6,828 bases of DNA from Bacteroidota bacterium (GTDB lineage Bacteria; Bacteroidota; Bacteroidia; Flavobacteriales; Flavobacteriaceae). Location of the stretch: NCBI GenBank assembly GCA_006227965.1, contig SBFL01000118.1, positions 1 to 6,828 on the forward strand, written 5' to 3'. Below the pieces are notes generated by a model, which was not told where the DNA came from, did no database searches, and worked only from the letters and a program-made list of their open reading frames with translations. The position numbers and the translations under genes were made by a program. Shown here piece by piece: positions 1 through 6,444 of this stretch. How positions within the stretch are numbered: the stretch's first letter is position 1; every line of letters starts with the position of its first letter.

Positions 1-476
1 GCACCTTCTTCCTTTATGGGTTCCTGCTTATCTCCTGTGGGCAGGCCTTTTGGGACGCTGTAAAACGGCATCGCCGCAGGAATTTATACCTGGGGCTGAT
101 CAGTTTTGCCGGCCTGGTCGGAATCTGGCAGTTCCAGGACAGTACATTGATTCATTTTACCGAGGCTGGTATTAAGGTCCTGAACCTTTGGACCTGGATC
201 TTTGTATTGTTCGGTTATGCTGCGGTTTACCTCAACAGGCCAAGCCAGGTACTGAGGTACTGCAACAGGGCGGTCTATCCGTTTTACATCCTGCACCAGA
301 CGCTTACCCTGATCATCGCCTATTTTATAATGGAGCTCGACTGGGGCTTCTGGGTCAAAGCCGGCCTGCTCACGGTGGGCACTTTTGGCGGCTGTCTGCT
401 GCTCTATCAGGCAGTCATCCTTCCCGTGAAGTGGCTCCATCCTTTTTTCGGGCTAAAGGCCAAAAGGACTGCCTAA
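1..476 (+). CDS. Acyltransferase family 3 membrane protein, C-terminal part (5' end outside window)
   Basis: The reading frame is open from base 3 and ends at TAA 474-476, giving 157 visible residues; the start lies outside the window. It is very hydrophobic. Candidate membrane helices lie at visible residues about 1-20, 28-42, 58-77, 91-110 and 117-142, separated by short basic loops (KRHRRR at 21-26). The segment YPFYILHQTL (92-101), in a penultimate helix followed by a last helix and a short basic tail, is typical of the C-terminus of acyltransferase-3 proteins (OafA / OpgC / NodX type). These transfer acyl groups, often acetyl or succinyl, to sugars, glucans or other envelope molecules at the cytoplasmic membrane. 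The catalytic region near the N-terminus is not visible, so the substrate cannot be assigned. The next gene is 91 bp downstream on the same strand and is functionally unrelated, so this is probably the end of another transcription unit. Confidence 0.75.
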   Translation, partial: TFFLYGFLLISCGQAFWDAVKRHRRRNLYLGLISFAGLVGIWQFQDSTLIHFTEAGIKVLNLWTWIFVLFGYAAVYLNRPSQVLRYCNRAVYPFYILHQTLTLIIAYFIMELDWGFWVKAGLLTVGTFGGCLLLYQAVILPVKWLHPFFGLKAKRTA

Positions 477-486
477 GAGTCCGATC

Positions 487-525
487 CCTCCGTAATCTCA
501 GTTTCCTGAGGCAACCGATGGGAGG
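487..525 (+). repeat. Nested inverted repeat between acyltransferase and permease genes
   Basis: An inner perfect 5-bp stem, CTCAG (497-501) with CTGAG (506-510), closes a TTTC tetraloop. An outer 5-bp arm pair, CCTCC (487-491) with GGAGG (521-525), could enclose it. No T-tract follows, so this is not a standard intrinsic terminator. It could be a weak transcript end for the upstream gene, a 5' leader structure of the permease operon, or chance. The pairings are seen directly; the role is unknown. Confidence 0.3.
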
Positions 526-532
526 AAAACCG

Positions 533-540
533 TATATTTA
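533..540 (+). promoter_or_regulatory. Possible Bacteroidota -7 promoter element for the permease operon
   Basis: TATATTTA matches five of the six fixed positions of the flavobacterial -7 consensus TAnnTTTG and lies 27 bp before the ATG at 568. No clear TTG (-33 element) is found at the expected spacing upstream, so this is a weak candidate. An operon promoter is nonetheless expected in this 91-bp gap. Confidence 0.22.
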
Positions 541-567
541 AATCCGAAACCTACCTGCAACCACCCG

Positions 568-1884
568 ATGCCGTTACTCATCGTAATCGGAGGAATTTTT
601 TTTCTGTTTTTGCTGATAGCTCGTTTTAAGCTGAACGCATTTATTGCATTTATAATCGTTTCCCTGGGGGTGGGGCTGGCAGAGGGCATGGACATCGAAA
701 GGCTTGTATCCGCCATTGAAAAAGGAATCGGGAATACGCTTGGTTTTTTACTGATTATCCTCGGACTCGGGGCCATGCTTGGAAAGCTGGTGGCCGATAG
801 CGGGGCTGCCCAGCGGATCACCTCCAACCTGGTTAGCCGCTTCGGCAAAAAAAATGTACAGTGGGCCGTTGTCCTGACGGGCTTTATCGTGGGAATCCCA
901 ATGTTCTATACCGTGGGCTTTGTGATCCTGGTCCCGCTCGTATTTACGGTAGCTGCTTCCACGCGTCTTCCCTTGCTCTATGTTGGGGTGCCCATGCTCG
1001 CCTCCCTTTCAGTGACCCATGGCTACCTGCCCCCCCATCCGGCCCCTACCGCCATATCCGAAATCTTTCAGGCCGATCTTGGGAAAACACTGCTCTACGG
1101 CATTTTGATCGCCGTACCTGCGATTATCGTGGCGGGGCCACTACTGTCAAGGACTTTCAAAAACATTCCCGCCAGTCCCCTGGCTGAATTTGTAAACCCC
1201 AGGGTCCTCAAAGAGGATGAAATGCCCGGGATTTGGGTGAGCATTGTCACCGCCCTGCTTCCGGTCCTGCTGATCGGAGCCGCCACCCTTTCGGGTTTGC
1301 TCCTGCCTGAAGGCCTGTGGATCGCCCGGGGTATTGCATTCCTGGGTAACCCCGTGATAGCCATGCTGCTTTCGGTCCTGGTAGCCATCTATACCCTGGG
1401 GCTTTCCAGGGGAAAGACAATGAAGGAAGTCATGACTTCCGTCGGCCAATCAGTTTCGGGGATCACTATGGTGCTGTTGATCATTGCGGGTGCCGGCGCC
1501 TTAAAGGAAGTGCTCATACAAAGCGGGGTAAGTGAATACATCGGAGCCCTTCTCGCAGGGTCCAGCATATCCCCCCTGGTACTGGCATGGGGAATAGCTA
1601 CAGTAATACGGGTTTCCGTGGGGTCTGCTACGGTAGCAGGGCTTACGGCCGCGGGGATTGTACTCCCCCTGATTGGCAACTCAGGGATAGCCCCTGAACT
1701 CATGGTGCTCGCCATAGGCTCAGGCAGCCTGATGCTCTCCCATGTAAATGACAGCGGATTCTGGCTTTTCAAGGAATATTTTAATCTTACGGTAGCAGAT
1801 ACCCTTCGAACCTGGACGCTTATGGAAACCACGGTAGGCGTAATGGGGCTTGCAGGGGTACTGATACTCAATGCAATTCTGTAA
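568..1884 (+). CDS. GntP-family permease (gluconate / D-serine type H+ symporter)
   Basis: A 438-residue polytopic inner-membrane protein, the usual size for the GntP family (about 440-450). It is hydrophobic throughout, with many candidate helices. Family signatures visible are HGYLPPHPAPTA (151-162), matching the conserved HG-LPPHP-PTA loop; RVSVGSATVA (349-358 region) in the second half; SHVNDSGFWLFKEYF (391-405); and DTLRTWTLMET (411-421) before the last helix. GntP proteins import gluconate and related sugar acids by proton symport, and the family also includes the D-serine transporter DsdX. No gluconate kinase or dehydratase is nearby. The next two genes, 5 and 11 bp apart, encode a RidA protein and a D-amino-acid-type PLP enzyme, so a D-serine or similar D-amino-acid substrate is the better guess. 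The ATG at 568 lacks a Shine-Dalgarno, as is common in Bacteroidota, but the N-terminus fits the family. Family assignment is strong; the substrate is inferred. Confidence 0.9.
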   Translation: MPLLIVIGGIFFLFLLIARFKLNAFIAFIIVSLGVGLAEGMDIERLVSAIEKGIGNTLGFLLIILGLGAMLGKLVADSGAAQRITSNLVSRFGKKNVQWAVVLTGFIVGIPMFYTVGFVILVPLVFTVAASTRLPLLYVGVPMLASLSVTHGYLPPHPAPTAISEIFQADLGKTLLYGILIAVPAIIVAGPLLSRTFKNIPASPLAEFVNPRVLKEDEMPGIWVSIVTALLPVLLIGAATLSGLLLPEGLWIARGIAFLGNPVIAMLLSVLVAIYTLGLSRGKTMKEVMTSVGQSVSGITMVLLIIAGAGALKEVLIQSGVSEYIGALLAGSSISPLVLAWGIATVIRVSVGSATVAGLTAAGIVLPLIGNSGIAPELMVLAIGSGSLMLSHVNDSGFWLFKEYFNLTVADTLRTWTLMETTVGVMGLAGVLILNAIL

Positions 1885-1889
1885 ACACA

Positions 1890-2357
1890 ATGGAAGCAAT
1901 TACTCCCGAAAACAGGCTAAGGGCCCTGAACGTAATACTGCCCCCGGCCCCTCCCCCTGCAGGACTTTATAAACCGGTACGGGTCTCGGAAGGGTATCTC
2001 TACATTTCCGGGCAGGCACCGATGAAGGAAGACGGGACCTACATCTTGGGCAGGGCCGGGGTGGATATGGACCGGGATGCCGCCAAAACGGCCGCCCGGC
2101 AGGTTGGCCTGACCATGCTGGCAACCATCCGGACCCATTTCGGCCCGCTGGATGGCATCGACTACCTGGTGAAAACCCTGGGGATGGTTAACGGACACCC
2201 CGACTTCCACGATTACCCCTATGTGATCAATGGCTTCAGTGAATTAATGGCTGCCGTTTTCGGACCGGAAAAGGGGGTGGGAGCCCGGTCTGCTGTAGGA
2301 ATGTACCTGCCTGGGAACGTGGCTGTAGAAATTGAAGCCATCTTTAAATTACGTTAG
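1890..2357 (+). CDS. RidA/YjgF/UK114-family protein (enamine/imine deaminase-like)
   Basis: 155 residues, somewhat longer than E. coli RidA (about 128) and like the YjgF-like subgroup of roughly 150 residues. Visible features are the N-terminal strand segment YLYISGQAP (37-44), a central helix around AAKTAARQVGLTMLATI (64-80), YLVKTLGMVNGHPDF (92-106), and the C-terminal GARSAVGMYLPGNVAVEIEA (131-150). R133 and E147 sit where RidA has its carboxylate-binding Arg and conserved Glu, so substrate binding appears intact. Family members form trimers and hydrolyse 2-aminoacrylate and related enamine/imine intermediates released by PLP enzymes to keto acid plus ammonia, although this longer subgroup is less studied. 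The gene starts 5 bp after the permease stop and ends 11 bp before the PLP-enzyme gene, so the three are almost certainly cotranscribed. It probably quenches the product of that enzyme. Confidence 0.88.
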   Translation: MEAITPENRLRALNVILPPAPPPAGLYKPVRVSEGYLYISGQAPMKEDGTYILGRAGVDMDRDAAKTAARQVGLTMLATIRTHFGPLDGIDYLVKTLGMVNGHPDFHDYPYVINGFSELMAAVFGPEKGVGARSAVGMYLPGNVAVEIEAIFKLR

Positions 2358-2368
2358 AACAATTCTGT

Positions 2369-3481
2369 ATGGATAACGGGAACTGGTTTTTGGTAAAGGG
2401 GGCAGATCAGATTGACTCCCCGGCCCTGCTGATCTACCCTGAACGCATCCGGCACAACATCATTAAAATGATACAGATTGCAGGGGATCCGGGAAGGTTA
2501 CGGCCACATGTAAAAACACACAAGATGGCCGAAATCATCCGGATGCAACAGGAAGCGGGGATCGACAAGTTCAAATGCGCCACCCTGGCCGAAGCTGAAT
2601 TGCTGGCCAGGAGCGATGCCAAAGACGTGCTGGTGGCCTATCCGCTAACGGGGCCCTGGCCAGGCCGTCTGATGGAACTACAAAAAAACTATCCCCAAAC
2701 AAGGTTTTCATGCCTGGTGGATAACCCAGAAACCTTATCTGCCCTGGAGGAAGCGGCCAGGCAGGCCGTCGCAAAAACAGGGGTATTCCTGGACCTCAAT
2801 GTAGGGATGAACCGAACGGGGATTCCTCCAAACAAAGAGGCAGAAAGGCTTTATGCCCGTATGGCCGATAGCCGGTTTACGGAATGTCGCGGCCTGCACG
2901 TATATGACGGGCATTTGCGAAATCCGGACCCCGTACAAAGAGGCCTGGACTGCGACAGGGCATTTGCAGCCGCCCGAAAGCTCGCCGACAGGATTCAGGA
3001 TTCAGGCTTGGAAGTCCCGTCCATTGTTGCCGGTGGTTCCCCCACTTTCCCGTTCCACGCCAAAAGGAAAGGGATTGAGCTGAGTCCCGGGACCACGCTG
3101 CTCTGGGATGCCCGCTATGCACAACAATTTCCTGAAATGCCGTTTTTACCGGCTGCGGCCCTTCTCTGCAGGATCATCAGCAAACCGGCACCCGGGACTA
3201 TCTGCCTGGACCTCGGCCACAAGGCGGTTGCCGCAGAAATGGATTTTCCAAGGGTTTATTTGCCCCAACTCCCCGGGAATACCCAGGCAGGCCAAAGCGA
3301 GGAGCACCTGGTGCTGAAATTCAATGGGGCCGATTCCCTTTCCATAGGGGCCGAATGCTACGCCATTCCAATGCATATCTGCCCGACGGTCATCAAATAC
3401 CCGGAGGCCCTTGTGGTAAGGGGTGGGGAGGTCACAGAGCGGTGGCGGATAGCCGCAAGGGACTACCACCTAGCAGACTGA
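2369..3481 (+). CDS. PLP-dependent D-threonine aldolase / D-serine dehydratase-family enzyme
   Basis: 370 residues, the normal length for this fold-type III family (alanine-racemase-like N-terminal TIM barrel plus C-terminal beta domain). The start of the barrel reads SPALLIYPERIRHNI (17-31). RPHVKTHK (45-52) carries the predicted PLP Schiff-base lysine, K49. LDLNVGMNRTG (141-151), GLHVYDGHL (175-183) and AGGSPTF (221-227, phosphate-binding type) follow, then ELSPGTTLLWD (237-247) and CLDLGHKAVAAE (279-290). AECYAIPMHICPTV (328-341) holds the metal pair H336 and C338. Chicken and yeast D-serine dehydratases bind zinc through HxC, whereas characterised bacterial D-threonine aldolases use HxD, so a dehydratase or related D-beta-hydroxy-amino-acid lyase is favoured. 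The products would be pyruvate plus ammonia from D-serine. No signal peptide, so cytoplasmic. The upstream RidA and DsdX-type permease genes fit this role. Aldolase activity on D-threonine or another 3-hydroxy-D-amino acid cannot be excluded. Confidence 0.85.
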   Translation: MDNGNWFLVKGADQIDSPALLIYPERIRHNIIKMIQIAGDPGRLRPHVKTHKMAEIIRMQQEAGIDKFKCATLAEAELLARSDAKDVLVAYPLTGPWPGRLMELQKNYPQTRFSCLVDNPETLSALEEAARQAVAKTGVFLDLNVGMNRTGIPPNKEAERLYARMADSRFTECRGLHVYDGHLRNPDPVQRGLDCDRAFAAARKLADRIQDSGLEVPSIVAGGSPTFPFHAKRKGIELSPGTTLLWDARYAQQFPEMPFLPAAALLCRIISKPAPGTICLDLGHKAVAAEMDFPRVYLPQLPGNTQAGQSEEHLVLKFNGADSLSIGAECYAIPMHICPTVIKYPEALVVRGGEVTERWRIAARDYHLAD

Positions 3482-3500
3482 ACCACTGCATTTTAACGAA

Positions 3501-3546
3501 TTTACAACATGGAATGGCAGGGTATTTGCTACATTTACCATGTAAA
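3501..3546. repeat. Inverted repeat upstream of the secreted-protein gene
   Basis: ACATGG (3507-3512) is the reverse complement of CCATGT (3538-3543). The flanking TTT (3501-3503) and AAA (3544-3546) extend the symmetry with a 3-base bulge. The 25-bp interior covers the candidate -7 element at 3530-3537. It could be an operator or an RNA structure between the PLP-enzyme operon and the next gene; nothing here distinguishes these from chance. Confidence 0.25.
3530..3537 (+). promoter_or_regulatory. Possible flavobacterial -7 promoter element for the secreted-protein gene
   Basis: TACATTTA matches five of six fixed positions of TAnnTTTG and ends 17 bp before the ATG at 3555. The overlapping upstream TATTTG (3523-3528) is also of flavobacterial -7 character. 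A -33 TTG at proper spacing is not evident. It lies in the only gap (73 bp) between the PLP-enzyme operon and this gene, so it may give the downstream gene its own transcript. Confidence 0.28.
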
Positions 3547-3554
3547 AGAATTGC

Positions 3555-4205
3555 ATGCGGCACCTGGTATTCATACTGGTCCTTTGTTTCCTGGCCGGGC
3601 CACTCTCTGCACAAACAGACATCCCAGACAGCAGGAAACTCAGCATAGAGGCGAATCCTGAGAAAGGGCTTAACCCTAATGCCTCGAGTGGACTGAGCCT
3701 GCGTATGCCCTCGGTGCTCGGGGAAACTCCCACGTTGAATATGCGGGATTCCCTCTACAGAAGCCCCGTTCAAATGCTCCCGGACCGGCAACTTAAGCAG
3801 GCGGGGCATAATCTGGTACTAAAACCAAGCATGTCAGAAGGACAGAAAGGTGACTCCGGGAAACATTTTGGAGACATGTACCTGGGGGATGTAAAGACGA
3901 CAGCAAAGTTCGTCGGCGTCGTATGCCGGGACCATGAATTCGTGGATGGGGACCGCGTCAGGATCTACGCCAATGACGAAATAGTGGAATACAATGTCCT
4001 GTTAACCGGTGCCTTCAAGGGGATCAATGTGGAACTTGACAAGGGTTTCAACCGTCTGGACTTCGAAGCCCTGAACCAGGGATCCACCGGTCCAAATACC
4101 GCCCAGGTCGACGTCTACGACGAGATGGGCCAGTTGCTTTATTCAAATAAATGGTTGCTTTCCACCGGATCCAAGGCCTCCCTGATCATCATCAAGGAGG
4201 AATGA
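3555..4205 (+). CDS. Secreted protein of unknown function, flavobacterial hypothetical family
   Basis: 216 residues. The N-terminus is a clear Sec signal peptide: basic MRH, hydrophobic core about 4-15, and a probable signal peptidase I site after PLSA (16-19), leaving QTDIPDS at the mature start. There is no lipobox cysteine at the junction, so export to the periplasm or beyond is expected. Residues about 25-105 are polar, rich in P, S, G and N, and look poorly ordered. Residues about 106-216 look like a compact beta-rich domain: FGDMYLGDVKT, then CRDHEFVDGDRVRIYANDEI (124-143), LDKGFNRLDFEALNQGS (161-177), GPNTAQVDVYDEMGQLL (179-195), ending in a strand with SLIIIKEE. I recall similar hypothetical proteins in Flavobacteriaceae but know no function. 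The mature part has a single cysteine (C124). It lies 73 bp after the PLP-enzyme operon and ends 1 bp from the convergent acylase gene; neither position suggests a role. Confidence 0.8.
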   Translation: MRHLVFILVLCFLAGPLSAQTDIPDSRKLSIEANPEKGLNPNASSGLSLRMPSVLGETPTLNMRDSLYRSPVQMLPDRQLKQAGHNLVLKPSMSEGQKGDSGKHFGDMYLGDVKTTAKFVGVVCRDHEFVDGDRVRIYANDEIVEYNVLLTGAFKGINVELDKGFNRLDFEALNQGSTGPNTAQVDVYDEMGQLLYSNKWLLSTGSKASLIIIKEE

Positions 4206-4216
4206 ATTACTTTTTT
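4177..4216 (+). terminator. Weak terminator-like hairpin at the end of the secreted-protein gene
   Basis: CCTCC (4177-4181) pairs with GGAGG (4196-4200). After one C/A mismatch, TGAT (4183-4186) pairs with ATCA (4191-4194) around a CATC loop. A T6 run follows at 4211-4216, ten bases after the stem, which is further than in a standard intrinsic terminator. The stem lies inside the last codons and the T-run is already in the opposing acylase gene. With only 1 bp between the two stop codons, any terminator must overlap coding sequence. Seen: pairing and T-run; inferred: termination. Confidence 0.25.
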
Positions 4217-6408
4217 CTGCGTTTCCCGGGATGATAGGTCTCCTCTGCCCGGTCCATCACATCTTCTTTATAGTAAGGCACCTCTTTAAAAGTGGCTGTA
4301 CGGTACCTTTCTGCCTGATCGTCAAAATGGGGTGACTCAGGATGGCCGCTTTGTCCGCCGGCAAGGAGGGATTTAGCCTTTACCCGGTCTCCGAACTCCA
4401 CTACCGCTACAAAGCTGTTGCCACGGGTCCCGTAGATCCGGCTGGTGTTGTTGTGGTAGCGGGCTCCGTAGGCAGCCAGGGCTCCCCATCGCCCGGAAGC
4501 CAGCCCGATTGGGATGCTCGGTTTGCTGTCGTCAAAGGACTGTCGGATATCTCCGTTGATGCGCTGGTACCTATTTACCTCACCCCAGGGGACATCCCAG
4601 CTCCCGAAATCTGCTTTCAGGGTCTCCAGGGCCTTTTTGAAAACTTCCACCCGCTCTGATTCCGGGGATTGCGTTCCTAGGTACTCCGTAAATTCCAACC
4701 CGCTCAATGCCCGATACTGCTGCTCGGTCATTCCTGCCGGAGGTGTGCCGTAAGTATCGTAATGCGTGCCGTAAAAATGAGCCAGGGTCATGGCCACGGA
4801 TTCCTCTGAGGTCCGGTAGTCCCAGCTGCGCAGTGTTTCGATGGCGGGACCCAGTTCTGGGTCATTCCCGCCTATTGAGCCGTATGCCTCCACCAGGCCC
4901 GGGATCAATACCCGGAATGCGGGCAGGAGGGGGTCATAGGCAAGTTTGATGAGGGAATCGAGGGTATACCCGGCCCGGCCCTTTAACAGCTCAATGGCGT
5001 GGATCCCGCGAAAATTTTCCTCATCTGCAGACATATAGTAGGGGAATTCTCCCCTTTTGGGGCTGTATTCCAGGGCTGAAGTATAAGGTGTAGAATTACA
5101 ATTCTGTATCCATCCGTTGGGAGGGTTCAGGACCAGTATGTTTTCTTCAACCGTATGCAGGCCCTGCCAATCCGTGGCCGGATCGCTTCCGTCGACGGGT
5201 TCCCTGTAGTTGTAGGCGGGGTCTCTCCTGGGGATAAAATTGCCGTGGAAATAGGCAATATTCCCGTCCGCATCGGCATAAACGGTATTGTTGGAGGAAT
5301 TCGTCCGGATGTCCATCATCTTGCGAAAACCCGCATAGGAGTCCTGTTTGGTCCGGATGAAGGATTGTTCGAGGGCCCTGGGCGGATCCCACATCATGGC
5401 GGAGGCCACAGGCTTTCCTCTCAGTTGGTGCGTGATGGGCCCGTGGTGGGTATGGTACATCGGGAAAGTCCTTTGCTTTGAACTGTTTCCCGATTTATAC
5501 GAAAGGGCGACCTCCGAGGTGCGCACGGGCCTGAGTTCTTCCCCGTACCGGTACATAGGGACCCCGTCCACCCCGGAAACGGTTTCCACAAACTCGTCCA
5601 TCACGTCCGTATAGGTAGAGGTATGCATCCACCCGGTTTTTTCATTGAACCCCTGATAGATGAAAAACTGCCCCCAGGTCACCGCCCCGTATGCATTCAG
5701 TCCTTCCTCACTAACCACATGGATCTCCCCCCTGAAATAAAAGGACGTATGTGGGTTTATCAGTAACAGGGCGTTACCGGATTCGGTCAGGGACCCGGCT
5801 ATGGCGATCCCATTTGAACCCTGTGGCTCCAGTTTGGCCTCCTTCCGTTTGAGTTCCAGTTCTTCCGCTTCCGGGAAGTCAATACCTTCCTCGTAATACG
5901 CCTTTAACCTGCGGGTGCTTATACGCTCGATATCCCCTCCTATGGAGCCCTCGCTGAAGTACATGGGCATCCAGGGTTCAAACCGGGTAAGGAGTTTTGG
6001 CGTCACCTCCGGATGCGTGTACAGGTAATAGTTGATACCATCGGCAAAGGCATCGCAGAGTTTTTTTAACCAGGGCGGACTGCTCTGATAAGCCGCCACG
6101 GCCTCTTCCCTTGTCATAAACATCAGATCACTGTAGAGGGCTTCCTCCCCCTCAACTTCAGCCAGCCGGCCAATGGCCCAGATATAGTTTTGCTCCACCC
6201 GGTTGAAGTCGTCCTCACACTGGGCATAGAGCATGCCAAAAACAGCATCGGCATCGGTCTTGCCGTAAATATGGGGCACCCCGAAGTCGTCCCGGATTAT
6301 GGTAACCCGGGCAGCCTGTTCCTCCCAGCGGATTATTTCAGGGGCTTTTTGGGATTCTCCGCACCCCCAAATAAGCAGCATAAGGACAGGCAAAAAGAAG
6401 TTTTTCAT
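4207..6408 (-). CDS. Penicillin-acylase-family Ntn-hydrolase, predicted lipoprotein
   Basis: 733 residues, the usual size for penicillin G acylase / AHL acylase (PvdQ) / aculeacin acylase precursors. These are cut autocatalytically into alpha and beta chains whose beta N-terminal residue is the nucleophile. The N-terminus MKNFFLPVLMLLIWGCGES looks like a lipoprotein signal with C16 as lipid-acceptor, though W at -2 is unusual for a lipobox. The alpha region holds the family block DFGVPHIYG (41-49) and QCEDDFNRVEQNYIWAIGRL (63-82). The cut is expected before S198 in QGSNGIAIAGS (196-206). H220 in NPHTSFY is then beta-23, as in PvdQ. WMHTSTYTD (260-268) continues the active-site block, and NCNSTP (436-441) probably holds the oxyanion Asn (N436 or N438). 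SGRWGALAAYG (638-648), GNSFVAVVEF (663-672) and LLAGGQSGHPESPHF (681-695) are typical of the C-terminal region. It hydrolyses an amide bond in the envelope; the substrate is unknown. The basic tail KRRKK is a minor oddity. Transcribed alone, converging on the secreted-protein gene. Confidence 0.9.
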   Translation of the reverse strand: MKNFFLPVLMLLIWGCGESQKAPEIIRWEEQAARVTIIRDDFGVPHIYGKTDADAVFGMLYAQCEDDFNRVEQNYIWAIGRLAEVEGEEALYSDLMFMTREEAVAAYQSSPPWLKKLCDAFADGINYYLYTHPEVTPKLLTRFEPWMPMYFSEGSIGGDIERISTRRLKAYYEEGIDFPEAEELELKRKEAKLEPQGSNGIAIAGSLTESGNALLLINPHTSFYFRGEIHVVSEEGLNAYGAVTWGQFFIYQGFNEKTGWMHTSTYTDVMDEFVETVSGVDGVPMYRYGEELRPVRTSEVALSYKSGNSSKQRTFPMYHTHHGPITHQLRGKPVASAMMWDPPRALEQSFIRTKQDSYAGFRKMMDIRTNSSNNTVYADADGNIAYFHGNFIPRRDPAYNYREPVDGSDPATDWQGLHTVEENILVLNPPNGWIQNCNSTPYTSALEYSPKRGEFPYYMSADEENFRGIHAIELLKGRAGYTLDSLIKLAYDPLLPAFRVLIPGLVEAYGSIGGNDPELGPAIETLRSWDYRTSEESVAMTLAHFYGTHYDTYGTPPAGMTEQQYRALSGLEFTEYLGTQSPESERVEVFKKALETLKADFGSWDVPWGEVNRYQRINGDIRQSFDDSKPSIPIGLASGRWGALAAYGARYHNNTSRIYGTRGNSFVAVVEFGDRVKAKSLLAGGQSGHPESPHFDDQAERYRTATFKEVPYYKEDVMDRAEETYHPGKRRKK

Positions 6409-6444
6409 CTGAAACCGGTTTTTGTTTTGGGAAGATACGAAATT

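Noticed and set aside
84..440. 118-codon minus-strand frame opposite the acyltransferase fragment
   Set aside because: Opposite a clear multi-helix acyltransferase C-terminus; composition is non-specific.
510..516. GGCAACC-like sequence (GGCAACC at 510-516) suggesting a SAM-I riboswitch
   Set aside because: Only about 90 bp are available and the other conserved SAM-I elements and P1 stem are absent; no methionine gene follows.
1389..1871. 160-codon open frame on the minus strand inside the permease gene
   Set aside because: Antisense shadow of a well-conserved membrane protein; its translation is Ser/Thr/Pro-rich with no family signature.
568..1884. Naming the permease as a gluconate transporter (gntP/gntT)
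   Set aside because: No gluconate catabolic gene is nearby, and the partners point to a D-amino acid; only the family name is supportable.
1874..2369. Ten-base repeat CAATTCTGTA before two start codons (1874-1883, 2360-2369), also at 5099-5108
   Set aside because: Several chance 10-base matches are expected in 6.8 kb; its distance from the two ATGs differs, and the third copy is inside the acylase gene.
3432..3809. 125-codon minus-strand frame across the end of the PLP-enzyme gene and start of the secreted-protein gene
   Set aside because: It is antisense to two supported genes and shows no recognisable domain or signal.
4194..4205. Strong Shine-Dalgarno-like AAGGAGG followed by ATG at 4202
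   Set aside because: Spacing to the ATG is a single base and the frame closes after about ten codons; it codes for the KEE end of the secreted protein.
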